This document shows, piece by piece, positions 1 to 7,722 of a stretch of 64,000 bases of DNA. Under the pieces are notes generated by a model, which searched no databases, was not told the origin of the DNA, and saw nothing but the letters and a program-made list of their open reading frames with translations. This DNA comes from a virus. The translations under genes were made by a program, and so were the position numbers. Position 1 is the first letter of the stretch. The number at the start of each line of letters is the position of its first letter. The stretch lies in IMG/VR virus record IMGVR_UViG_3300047095_000666, positions 33,886 through 97,885 of that record, one strand, 5' to 3'.

Positions 1-769
1 CATCCTTGTCGATGCCGCTGATCGTGATGGGCTTGACGATCTGCTTCTTCGGGTCTACGAACTCCTTGATGAACTCCTCGGTGCCGTGCTCGAACTTCCA
101 GCGGTGGAGCTCGGACGATGCCGCCAGCGACTCCTTGTAGGTGATCTCCAGACCGTTGTTGAGGTAGGCGGTCTCGCGGAGGAGCTTGATCACCTCGTCG
201 TTGGCGACGTAGGACTCGAACAGCGTCTCATCCAGAGCGAAGTTCACGCTGGTCCCGGACTTGTAACCCTTGACCGGCTTGGCGTTGTTGTCCACCTTGA
301 CAGTCTTCTTCAGGCCCTCGTTGAACTCGATGCGGCCCTCGGACTTATCACGTCGGGAGGTGACGATGAACTTGCTGGAGACGGCATTCACGCAGGACGC
401 ACCAACGCCATTCAGGCCGGTGGTGTACTCGGTCTTGTTCGCGTCGAAGTTGCGACCAGAGTGTAGCTCACCGAAGATCACCTCAAGAGCGTTCTTGCCA
501 GATTCGTGGCGCTGAAAGGGAACACCGCGACCGTTGTCGGCGACGATGAACTCGTTTTCAGACACCCGAACTACGTTGATCATAGTGCAGTAACCGCGAA
601 GGAACTCGTCCACAGAATTGTTGACGATCTCGCGGAGGCAGGTCAGGGAGCCGTACTCATCCAGATTCGACAAGTAAATTTGAGGCCGTTTCCGGACGCA
701 CTCTGGAAACGGTAATTGTTTAATCGAGTCTGCATCATACGTCTCGTTCTTTTTGACTTTCGCGTTCAT
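1..769 (-). CDS. GyrB-like type II topoisomerase ATPase subunit (5' part; runs off the window)
   Basis: About the first 256 residues of a GHKL ATPase subunit of a type II DNA topoisomerase, which would manage supercoiling or decatenation during phage DNA replication. The Bergerat-fold motifs are in order: an N box with NSVDEF, the G1 box DNGRGVPF, and the G2 box TGLNGVGASCVNAV. This is the GyrB/ParE/T4 gp39 family; the remainder lies beyond base 1, so GyrB and T4-type subunits cannot be told apart here. The start at 769 follows a GAAAGGAAG ribosome site and overlaps the TGA of the upstream homing endonuclease gene as ATGA. Family assignment is firm; substrate preference is unknown. Confidence 0.88.
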   Translation of the reverse strand, partial: MNAKVKKNETYDADSIKQLPFPECVRKRPQIYLSNLDEYGSLTCLREIVNNSVDEFLRGYCTMINVVRVSENEFIVADNGRGVPFQRHESGKNALEVIFGELHSGRNFDANKTEYTTGLNGVGASCVNAVSSKFIVTSRRDKSEGRIEFNEGLKKTVKVDNNAKPVKGYKSGTSVNFALDETLFESYVANDEVIKLLRETAYLNNGLEITYKESLAASSELHRWKFEHGTEEFIKEFVDPKKQIVKPITISGIDKD

Positions 770-1719
770 TTTCTTCCTTTCACAAATTGGTCGATTACTT
801 CTCGGATCCTTGTCATGTGATCCTCAGTGTAGTCTATCCGGATTAACGTTATGCCGTTTTCTTGGCAAAACGCGTTCTTGATGGAATCTCTTTTAAGCTG
901 GTCTTGCTGAGACTCTCTCCAGACAGAATTATTGGAAGCAAATTTCATTGGATCATGTTGACTCCCGTCATACTCAACTAAAATGAATTCATTGCCACCG
1001 GTATGTATTCCGAAATCGAATGCTAATGGTTTTTTATTTCTACATTCATCAAATTTCACTTCTTCTTCAAAGTGTATTCCTTCCTTCAATAGAAAGTCTT
1101 TAATTTGAAGATGAGCTTTGGAGTGTTTTCGCAAAGAATTGCATTTAGGACAACGATCACCACATATGAATCGCATTGGTTTTACGTTGTACTCATGACT
1201 TTTACAGGTCTCACTGTTATGACGGATCAGTATTGGAGTAGCGTTGTTGACGTACTCACCAAGTACTTCGTACTCTCCGCCAGTCATGTTGCTGACTTCT
1301 TTAGCAAACACAAAGGTTGTTTTCTTTTGCCTCTTTGAGCAGATGGGACAAGTTCTTCCTGCGAGTATCTTTACCGGAGCAACTAGGTATGTGTGGCTGG
1401 AACCGTTTTCGTCCGTGTGTTCGACTTCAACTTTTTCTTTGTTATTCACATACCTTCCTATTACCCTGTAAGACTCTCCATGTAGATCTGAAACTTGCTG
1501 TACGAAATCCGAGTGTGTCTTCTTTGGAGTGCCAAAGCATTTAGGACAACGGTCTCCTCTCAGAAATCGTTTAAACGATGTACTAAAGACGTTTCCGCAC
1601 ACCGGATGAAACACTGAAAGTGTATCCACCGCACGGATATACTCTGAGCTTTTCAACTCATAGCCTTCCTGTGCTATGTAAATTCGCACTTCATCTAAAG
1701 TGTGCGGTTTCTTCCCCAT
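766..1719 (-). CDS. Zinc-finger homing endonuclease with Vsr/PD-(D/E)xK-like nuclease domain
   Basis: 317 residues. The N-terminal two thirds contain about three repeated ~60-residue units, each ending in a CxxC knuckle (CPKC 58-61, CPIC 124-127, CPKC 190-193), probably for DNA recognition. The C-terminal part has FDFG (D235), then VEYDGSQHD (E249, D251, H255) and a later IRIDY strand, as in Vsr-fold EDxHD homing endonucleases such as the I-Bth0305I group. The gene is visibly richer in A+T than its neighbours and lies between the topoisomerase gene and an unrelated small gene. Both its own start and that of the topoisomerase gene follow the same 13-bp sequence. I infer a free-standing homing endonuclease gene acquired by transfer; its cleavage site is unknown. 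Confidence 0.75.
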   Translation of the reverse strand: MGKKPHTLDEVRIYIAQEGYELKSSEYIRAVDTLSVFHPVCGNVFSTSFKRFLRGDRCPKCFGTPKKTHSDFVQQVSDLHGESYRVIGRYVNNKEKVEVEHTDENGSSHTYLVAPVKILAGRTCPICSKRQKKTTFVFAKEVSNMTGGEYEVLGEYVNNATPILIRHNSETCKSHEYNVKPMRFICGDRCPKCNSLRKHSKAHLQIKDFLLKEGIHFEEEVKFDECRNKKPLAFDFGIHTGGNEFILVEYDGSQHDPMKFASNNSVWRESQQDQLKRDSIKNAFCQENGITLIRIDYTEDHMTRIREVIDQFVKGRK

Positions 1720-1728
1720 TTCTTCCTT

Positions 1729-2055
1729 TCACTTGCAAAGCAATTTCTTGCGGTGGTCGTCGATGTCTCGGGAGAACCACTTGACGATCGACAGCATTTC
1801 CTTGAACGTGTTCTCCGACACCTCCTTGAAGGAGCTGCACTGCACCGATGGACTAGACCCATCACAGTAGAACACGTCATCCTCTTGGACGGTCCTGTGA
1901 CCGTACCACTTAGATAATATATCGTCGATCACCGTTTGGAGGAATTCCTCCGCCTCCTCCGTCTCGCAGGAGATCCGGACGATGATCGTGACGTTGCTGC
2001 TCGACTCGCCGTGACCTTCGATGAGGGAGACGGCGTAGTGCTTGCGGATCTTCAT
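1729..2055 (-). CDS. Small protein, tandem paralog of the next upstream gene
   Basis: 108 residues, acidic, no recognised domain. It aligns with the product of 2052-2378: both begin MK, a short basic stretch and YAV or FAV. Both also share an EAE(E/Q)FL segment followed by a helix and a (K/D)WYG motif. The start overlaps the stop of the paralog as ATGA, so the two are translationally coupled. Function unknown; the duplication suggests two members of one small phage family, perhaps subunits of one complex. Confidence 0.7.
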   Translation of the reverse strand: MKIRKHYAVSLIEGHGESSSNVTIIVRISCETEEAEEFLQTVIDDILSKWYGHRTVQEDDVFYCDGSSPSVQCSSFKEVSENTFKEMLSIVKWFSRDIDDHRKKLLCK

Positions 2056-2378
2056 TCCATTAGCCTCGCTTTCCTCACCTCGTCGATGTCGTATATCTCA
2101 GTGTACATGAAACCCTTGAGGTCGTCGAACGTACTCTCCAGAATCTCCTTCTTGTTTTTCAGGTACACGAAGTAGGAGTCGTCGGACTTGCAGAACGAGT
2201 CTCCGTCCCGGTAGGTGCCGTCGCCGTACCAGTCTGACATGGTTCCATCGATCATCTCGTCGAGGAACTGTTCGGCCTCGAAGTCCTCGCAGGTCAGGTG
2301 GAAGAGCCGGAAGAGGCTCTCCTCGATGTCTCCGTGCGCCTCGGTGAACTTCACCGCGAAGTAGCGATCACGTTTCAT
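2052..2378 (-). CDS. Small protein, tandem paralog of the next downstream gene
   Basis: 108 residues from the ATG at 2378, chosen because its N-terminus (MKRDRYFAV) then matches that of the paralog; an upstream ATG at 2402 would add eight unmatched residues. It is acidic and has the EAEQFL and DWYG landmarks. It overlaps the end of the preceding gene by 11 bases and the start of the next by 4. No function recognised. Confidence 0.68.
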   Translation of the reverse strand: MKRDRYFAVKFTEAHGDIEESLFRLFHLTCEDFEAEQFLDEMIDGTMSDWYGDGTYRDGDSFCKSDDSYFVYLKNKKEILESTFDDLKGFMYTEIYDIDEVRKARLME

Positions 2379-2787
2379 TTGGGTGCTCCCAGAGAGGGAC
2401 AAAGAGCTTCTTACCTTCCAGCGGAGTTATCGCGTTCAGCATCTTGAACGTGAACTCGGCGTAGAAGAATGGGTGGAAGTGGCCAAGACGCAGCATGACA
2501 TCTGGGTCCGTACATCGCCCGACTTGGATGCTGGCGTCCAAGACGAGACGCTTGTTCTTCAGCGTGATCAGCTCGGTGCTGATCTTGTGGAGCATAGAAG
2601 CCGTCTCCATCTTGCTGGTCGTCAGCCCGTTCATCTGCTCGAATATGATCTTCCCGATCAGCTTGGCATAGATGAAGTCGATGTCCTCCTCGTGGACACG
2701 GTTTTTGTTGACGCGTATGATTTTGACGTAGTTCTCCAACACGGCTGTCAAGTCGCACAGCGGTGGACTGAAGTTAGGTCTCTCCAT
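2368..2787 (-). CDS. Hypothetical protein heading a minus-strand operon
   Basis: 139 residues from the ATG at 2787, which follows a strong GAAAGGAAA ribosome site; the open frame continues upstream to 2889 but enters the A+T-rich promoter region. Composition is mixed and soluble, with no signal peptide or membrane segment. It is the first gene of a run leading through the two small paralogs and the homing endonuclease to the topoisomerase. I do not recognise the family. Confidence 0.65.
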   Translation of the reverse strand: MERPNFSPPLCDLTAVLENYVKIIRVNKNRVHEEDIDFIYAKLIGKIIFEQMNGLTTSKMETASMLHKISTELITLKNKRLVLDASIQVGRCTDPDVMLRLGHFHPFFYAEFTFKMLNAITPLEGKKLFVPLWEHPNET

Positions 2788-2837
2788 TTCGTTTCCTTTC
2801 GTGAACTTTCTTACTGCTGTTGAGTTAGCCCCCTCGC

Positions 2838-2885
2838 GCGAATAATACTTATATTCTTTTATATTATATATAAGGGAACTTCGTT
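2838..2885 (-). promoter_or_regulatory. Candidate promoter upstream of the 2787 gene
   Basis: Read on the minus strand, this A+T block contains overlapping TATAAT-like hexamers about 75 bases ahead of the start codon, between a terminator and the first gene of the operon. It is the most A+T-rich short stretch nearby. The assignment rests only on composition and position. Confidence 0.4.
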
Positions 2886-2895
2886 TCACCCTTAC

Positions 2896-2931
2896 AAAAA
2901 AAGTGAGGGATCATGTAGAACGATCCCTCAC
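2896..2931 (-). terminator. Rho-independent terminator
   Basis: A perfect 10-bp stem (GTGAGGGATC, 2903-2912, with its complement at 2922-2931) is followed on the minus strand by seven U residues (2896-2902). It lies just past the end of the gene at 2937-3344 and closes the MoxR/VWA transcription unit. Confidence 0.88.
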
Positions 2932-2936
2932 GCGAA

Positions 2937-3344
2937 TCACAAGGACTCGCAGTACTTCGGAAGAGCGATGCCGTAAAGATCTTCAGCCATCGTGATGATG
3001 AGGTTGAGCTTCAACCAACTCACTCTGCCTCCCTGGATGAGCTTGTCATCCTTGATCACAGACTCCATGAAAGCAGTCATACCGTGAAGTTCCTCCAGAG
3101 CCTTGTACGCCTGATCCGGGTCTCGACAGGTCTTCTCCTCCATCTCTCGCTCGATCATGGAGTAGAAGTTGTCTAGGACGTCGTACTGGCTCTCAAGCTC
3201 GGAAAGAACCATGTCGAGGTTCTTTCGGTTGTTCCCAACCATCAAGTCGAGACTACCGAAGCCCATCTTGCCGACGATCCCTCTCTGGCTCTTCAGCGCA
3301 TCCACGTACTTTTGGATGTCCTGATCTAGCTTCTGGAGATGCAT
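2937..3344 (-). CDS. Hypothetical helical protein at the end of the VWA operon
   Basis: 135 residues, predicted largely helical, with a heptad-like central region around 40-75. The start at 3344 overlaps the stop of the VWA gene by one base (TGATG), and a strong terminator follows the stop. The tight coupling suggests that it works with the VWA/AAA proteins upstream. No family recognised. Confidence 0.68.
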   Translation of the reverse strand: MHLQKLDQDIQKYVDALKSQRGIVGKMGFGSLDLMVGNNRKNLDMVLSELESQYDVLDNFYSMIEREMEEKTCRDPDQAYKALEELHGMTAFMESVIKDDKLIQGGRVSWLKLNLIITMAEDLYGIALPKYCESL

Positions 3345-4600
3345 CACTTGTCCTCCGGGATGTAAACCACCACGTCTCCAAACGGGAACTTCTCCGGGTC
3401 GAGACAACCCTTCGGAGTCACCCAGATCACGTCGAAGTCCGGAGGCACTTCGGGGAATGCTCCCCATCCATCCGTGCAGTACACCATCACCTTGACGTCC
3501 GGCTTGTTCTCCTGTACCCACCGGATTGCCGGGATGAACGAGGTGCCTCCGCCTCCGGTACCCTTCGGGATGTTGTCTTGGAAGGACTCGCCAAAGGAGT
3601 AGTTGTACACGGCATCCACGTTGCAGTCGGCCTCGATCAGGGTGAGGTCGTAGCTGTCGAAAGCCTCGAAGATGTGTTGCAGTTCTCCGTAGATTTCCGG
3701 GAGGTAGCTGAGCATGGACCCGGAGGTGTCCACCGCTAGGGCGACGTCGATGTGCTCTCCTTGAACCGACGGCATGACCATGTTCAGGTGGAAGAACCGC
3801 TTGTTCGGCGGGTTCAGCTGGTACACCGACTTGTACATGTTCATGACGTAGTTGTTGAGCGTCTCGCGCCAATCGACTTTTTCCTCGGTGCTGATCAGCG
3901 ATTCGAGACACTTTACCGCGCCGGAGATGTCGCCGCGCTGCTTCGCAGAGATGATCTCTTTTTCAAGTCGGTTCTTCCACTGACCTTCAAGGTTCTTGGC
4001 TTCGGCATCTCCGACCATCGTCTTCAGCAGTTCGCCGGGGATGTGGTCATCGACGAGAGTCTTGCCTCCGGGGATCATCGGCATGGAGCCAGCGCCGCTG
4101 CCTCCGGGGATTGGAACCTGTTGCCAGTTCTTGCTCTCTTGGGCCAGCTCGGAGTATACGACCTCGACCGTCTTGCCGAAGTACTTGGCGTCGTACAGGG
4201 CCTGTTTCGGCATCCGCATGAAGCACTTCTTGCTAGCTTTCGCCGCCTCGTCGATCACCGCTTGGATCAGGTAGTTCACCACGTAGTCGCAGGCGACATT
4301 CCACAGGGTGATCCGGTTGCCCATAGAATCGACGACGATGATGTTGCGGCCACCCTGACGGTACGGGTTAGCGTGGCCGAGAGCTGCATGGAGCACCTCG
4401 TGAGCGACGATGAAGGTCAGCTCTTCCTCTGGGAGAGTCTTGACGAACTCGTCGTTGTAGTACATTTTCTTGGCGTCAGTCGCCATCGTCGGAATCGTCT
4501 TGGACTCGACTCGCTGGAGGGAGCAAGCGAGGTTGCCGAACATCCGGTAGCTGAACAGCATCCGGAAGATCGACTTCTTGATCATTTCATCTGATTTCAT
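3344..4600 (-). CDS. VWA-domain protein with N-terminal metallopeptidase-like (DUF2201-type) region
   Basis: 418 residues. The N-terminal region carries HEVLHAALGH at 67-76, an HExxHxxxxH zinc signature as in the putative metallopeptidase domain found next to VWA domains. The C-terminal third is a von Willebrand factor A domain with a complete MIDAS: DTSGS at 291-295, a GGTS threonine near 353 and TDG near 377. Such proteins commonly pair with MoxR ATPases, and a MoxR-type gene lies two genes upstream. The likely role is metal-dependent binding of a protein target remodelled by the ATPase. Whether the HExxH site is proteolytically active cannot be judged. The start overlaps the previous stop by 4 bases. 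Confidence 0.85.
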   Translation of the reverse strand: MKSDEMIKKSIFRMLFSYRMFGNLACSLQRVESKTIPTMATDAKKMYYNDEFVKTLPEEELTFIVAHEVLHAALGHANPYRQGGRNIIVVDSMGNRITLWNVACDYVVNYLIQAVIDEAAKASKKCFMRMPKQALYDAKYFGKTVEVVYSELAQESKNWQQVPIPGGSGAGSMPMIPGGKTLVDDHIPGELLKTMVGDAEAKNLEGQWKNRLEKEIISAKQRGDISGAVKCLESLISTEEKVDWRETLNNYVMNMYKSVYQLNPPNKRFFHLNMVMPSVQGEHIDVALAVDTSGSMLSYLPEIYGELQHIFEAFDSYDLTLIEADCNVDAVYNYSFGESFQDNIPKGTGGGGTSFIPAIRWVQENKPDVKVMVYCTDGWGAFPEVPPDFDVIWVTPKGCLDPEKFPFGDVVVYIPEDK

Positions 4601-5931
4601 AGCTTACTCCTCAATAGGTAGTGGTGGGTGTTGAGCAGCCTGAGAACGGCATCGCCGTGTACTGCGTCGAATTTCGTGGAGTATGACCTGATTGCGAATT
4701 GGAACCTTGCAGCAATGCACTCGTCCAGTTTCCGCACCAGTCTGTCTCTCTCGGTCCAGTCTCCGGCGAGCGCCTTTTTGACTATCTCCTCCAACTTTTC
4801 CTTCATCGAGCTGGTCGCGTTGTACGAAGGAGACTCAGTGGAGCAGACGTCTAGGACGTACTGAATCGGGTCTGAGCTGATCTCGGCGATCAGCAGCTGG
4901 AGCATCTCTCTCACCGAGGAAAGACAAGTATTGTGCGAGACCTTCGGTCCGATAGCCATGATCTGCTCCTTGGCGTATGAGTCCAGCTCCGCCTTCTTGG
5001 AGAGGTACTTTAGCGCACTCGTGAGCATCTTGGTCGTGCCAGATTCGTCTCCGCTGAAGGAGTACGGAGTCGCGCTCCCCCACCAGATCGTGTTCTGGAG
5101 GATCTTCTGGATGATTCGGGCGACTGTCGACGTCATGTGCCGAATGTGACTCGGGTCGTTTCCAAGGACGCTTATCGAGTGAGTAAGGATCTTGTTTGCC
5201 ACCTGACGGAGCGTGATGTCTCTGACATCGATGTCATTCGGGTTCTGACCGAAGTACTTGCCATCGATGTATGATAGAGTCCACTCCGCAATCCTCTCGA
5301 TAGTGCCTGCCCTCTGGATGTTGCCGAGCGCAATCCCGAAGAAGAAAGAGTACGACGGGTCATGACGCTGGAAGGTCTTGACAGCTTTCACCTTGCTGCG
5401 CTTACGCTGTTTGGTGAAGTACGAGTGGTACTCAAAGGAGCAACCGATAGAATCCTCCGTGGAGTACTCCGAGCAGAGTTTTAGAAGATGAATTCGAGTC
5501 TCGTCTTCTATGTCGAACCGGATCCTCTGGATGAAGTTCCTGTTGTCGATGTCGCTTGTCTCGTGCCACAGCACCGTACTCATGGTGCTCTCGTAGAACT
5601 CGGACAGCATCCCCGGAGCGGTGATGTACTTGACGCTGTACTTGCTCTTGTCGAGATCCCCGACGTCGACATTGCCGACGCGTAGGAGCAGGTTGCTTAC
5701 CAGCAGGTTCTCCTTGTAAAAGTTGAGATCGACCGGCTTGCTGGCTGAGTTCTTGATCGGGTTCTGGAGGAATCCGATCTTGTTGATCGAGCGCAGCACG
5801 TTGTTCACGGTCAGCCTCTCTCCGTGCATGCGCTTGAGCAGCGTATAGATCTTGTTGAAATCGTTGCTGAGAGTGAAGTCCAGATCCTGGAGCATAGAAA
5901 TTCTCGCAACGTCTTCGATGATTCCTTCCAT
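4597..5931 (-). CDS. Hypothetical protein between MoxR-type ATPase and VWA genes
   Basis: 444 residues, with no membrane segment, signal peptide or motif that I recognise; mostly helical in appearance. It starts after a GGATG ribosome site and ends in an ATGA overlap with the VWA gene, so those two are coupled. A hairpin with a U run separates it from the upstream AAA gene, which may lower its expression relative to the ATPase. In bacterial MoxR/VWA operons the gene in this position is often a dedicated partner; that role is inferred from position only. Confidence 0.72.
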   Translation of the reverse strand: MEGIIEDVARISMLQDLDFTLSNDFNKIYTLLKRMHGERLTVNNVLRSINKIGFLQNPIKNSASKPVDLNFYKENLLVSNLLLRVGNVDVGDLDKSKYSVKYITAPGMLSEFYESTMSTVLWHETSDIDNRNFIQRIRFDIEDETRIHLLKLCSEYSTEDSIGCSFEYHSYFTKQRKRSKVKAVKTFQRHDPSYSFFFGIALGNIQRAGTIERIAEWTLSYIDGKYFGQNPNDIDVRDITLRQVANKILTHSISVLGNDPSHIRHMTSTVARIIQKILQNTIWWGSATPYSFSGDESGTTKMLTSALKYLSKKAELDSYAKEQIMAIGPKVSHNTCLSSVREMLQLLIAEISSDPIQYVLDVCSTESPSYNATSSMKEKLEEIVKKALAGDWTERDRLVRKLDECIAARFQFAIRSYSTKFDAVHGDAVLRLLNTHHYLLRSKL

Positions 5932-5943
5932 TTTTCATCCTTC

Positions 5944-5977
5944 AAAAAAAGTCGAGAACGCCGCTAGGACGCTCTCG
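5944..5977 (-). terminator. Terminator or attenuator between AAA and 444-residue genes
   Basis: On the minus strand an 8-bp stem (CGAGAGCG with CGUUCUCG, one G-U pair; 5953-5977) is followed by seven U residues (5944-5950). The G-U pair forms only in minus-strand RNA, supporting that orientation. Because the flanking genes look functionally linked, it may act as an attenuator. Confidence 0.7.
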
Positions 5978-5987
5978 GTTCGTTACA

Positions 5988-7076
5988 TCAGCTTGCCAGA
6001 GGGATCAGGTGCTTGACGCGGTCGTAGAAGACCTCGAAACGCTTCTTCACCTTCTCGGACTTGCTGCCGATGATGGGCAGCTTGTTGCCGGTGAACTCCT
6101 TGAACGCGGCGACGCGCAGCTCGTCTTGCGGGATCTTCTCCAGATAGCGGTACACTGCGAGGAGCATGTCCTCGGTCGGCGGCTTCTTGAGACTCTGGAA
6201 GTGATACACCAGAGCTGTGTTGATGCCGTAGATGGCCGAAGTGTCTTCCGGCAGGTCGTAGTTCTTGTTCATGTCGAGGACGGTGGCGGTGTCCACGACA
6301 CCGTTCAGCAGCTCCATGTAAGCCCAGAAGTCCAGACCGGCACCCTCGCCTACGGTGCCGAAGATCGTCTCGCGCTTCTCTGCGTCGGGCAGGTTGAAGT
6401 CGAGGATCTTAGACACGTACTCCCAGGTCCGGGGGCTCGGGAAAGCCTTGGACTTGGAAGCGGGGTCGAACTTGTGCAGCAGGTCTTCGCGGAAGCCGAG
6501 GAAGCCGAGGATGGATTTGTCCATCTTGTTCTCGTAAGCCCACGGCTTCCACTTCTCGAAGGAGACCTCCAGTTCAAGGTGGATCATCCGGTTGGCGAGC
6601 GGAGCCGCCATCTTAAAGACAATGCCTTTGTCGTTCTCACGGTTACCAGCACCGATGATCGAAGCACCTTCCGGGAGGACGTAGTCGCCGATGCGGCGGT
6701 CGAGGATGAGCTGGTAAGCAGCAGCTTGGATCAGCGGAGGAGCAGAGGACAGCTCGTCGAGCATGATCACGCCCATCCAGTCCGGATCGGTCGGCAGCAT
6801 CGCCGGGGTCAGCCAGACCGCTTGTTGGGTCTTCGGATTCGGGTACAGGATGCCGCGCAGGTCGCTCGGCTCCAGCTGGGACAGTCGGATGTCGATGTGC
6901 TCGAACTTCTGACCTTCGTAGTCTTCGCCCAGCTCCTTCTTGATATCTTCTGTCATCTCGTCGGCGATCTGACGCACGATCGAGCTCTTGCCAGCGCCAG
7001 CCGGACCCCACACCATCACGGGAAGCTTGTTCAGGATGATCTCTTTCAGGGTCGTCTTGAGGCTATCAACAAACAT
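5988..7076 (-). CDS. MoxR-type AAA+ ATPase
   Basis: 362 residues of a single AAA+ module: Walker A GPAGAGKSS at 24-32, Walker B VIMLDE at 103-108, sensor-1 GAGNR at 142-146 and an ANR segment near 161 that may supply the arginine finger. The overall order fits the MoxR/RavA clade, whose members hydrolyse ATP to remodel protein complexes together with VWA partners. The VWA partner is encoded two genes downstream. The start has an AAAGGTG ribosome site, and the upstream 130 bases separate it from divergent plus-strand fibre genes. The target in the phage cycle is unknown. Confidence 0.88.
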   Translation of the reverse strand: MFVDSLKTTLKEIILNKLPVMVWGPAGAGKSSIVRQIADEMTEDIKKELGEDYEGQKFEHIDIRLSQLEPSDLRGILYPNPKTQQAVWLTPAMLPTDPDWMGVIMLDELSSAPPLIQAAAYQLILDRRIGDYVLPEGASIIGAGNRENDKGIVFKMAAPLANRMIHLELEVSFEKWKPWAYENKMDKSILGFLGFREDLLHKFDPASKSKAFPSPRTWEYVSKILDFNLPDAEKRETIFGTVGEGAGLDFWAYMELLNGVVDTATVLDMNKNYDLPEDTSAIYGINTALVYHFQSLKKPPTEDMLLAVYRYLEKIPQDELRVAAFKEFTGNKLPIIGSKSEKVKKRFEVFYDRVKHLIPLAS

Positions 7077-7214
7077 ATTCGTTCACCTTTCATTGTCGAG
7101 TTTACGATGACAGACGGATGTCTTCATCAATTATATCATATATTTGCGACCTTCGCTTTGGAATTTTTGGCCAGCCCAGCCCCAACAGCTAATTAATTTC
7201 TTTAGTCTTTCCGG
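7077..7214. promoter_or_regulatory. Divergent intergenic region
   Basis: 138 bases between the minus-strand AAA gene and the first plus-strand fibre gene. It contains an A+T-rich core at 7125-7144 that reads AATATATGATATAA on the minus strand, close to the GATATATNAT element seen elsewhere in this window. Divergent promoters are expected here; no operator-like palindrome stands out. Confidence 0.4.
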
Positions 7215-7679
7215 ATGACGATACAAATGGGAAAGTTTTATCACACTGTATCTCAATCGTCGACGGGTAGCACAGCAACCGGGACGAACACAGCGGACCC
7301 GATCATCGAACTCAATGGCGACGTGCTCGGCTACGGCCCAGCATCAGAGGTGTTGACATCGATTGCTCCCACTGGAGTTGTACCCGGCATCTATTCTGCC
7401 GTCGAGGTAAATGAGAAAGGACAAGTCGTAAAGGGGTACACGGCGGAGGTCAACATGGGCCTTGCCATACGGAAATTCAATTTCGTCTACCCCGCTCAGA
7501 GATGGAGAGTTGTTCACAACCTGGGAACGACAGATTTCACAGAATCCATCAAAAACAGCGAAGGGCTGAAGCTTTTCGCAAACATCAGAATAGTTGATAG
7601 CAACGAATTCTGGGTCGAACTAACGGAACCGGAAGTCGGATCGGTTGTTGTGACATTCGACTTGTCGTCTGCGGCATGA
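7215..7679 (+). CDS. Virion/tail-fibre-associated protein with shared fibre domain
   Basis: 154 residues. The C-terminal ~60 residues (WRVVHNLG onward, with an FWVELTEP strand and a hydrophobic end) match in pattern a domain also present in the two large fibre proteins that follow (VINHGLN and WTVNHGLN segments). This beta-rich domain is common in phage fibres. The N-terminal half is Ser/Thr/Gly-rich. An alternative start at 7227 (MGKFYH) has better spacing from a GGA sequence and may be the true one. First gene of the fibre cluster. Confidence 0.65.
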   Translation: MTIQMGKFYHTVSQSSTGSTATGTNTADPIIELNGDVLGYGPASEVLTSIAPTGVVPGIYSAVEVNEKGQVVKGYTAEVNMGLAIRKFNFVYPAQRWRVVHNLGTTDFTESIKNSEGLKLFANIRIVDSNEFWVELTEPEVGSVVVTFDLSSAA

Positions 7680-7722
7680 TCGCAGCTGTCAATGACGTTC
7701 CCTAACCTAAAAAGGATCCATC

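Noticed and set aside
6009-7196. 395-codon frame antisense to the MoxR-type ATPase
   Set aside because: The minus strand encodes intact Walker A, Walker B and sensor motifs; the plus frame has none.
7109-7198. 29-codon frame in the divergent region
   Set aside because: No ribosome site and it spans the likely promoter sequences.
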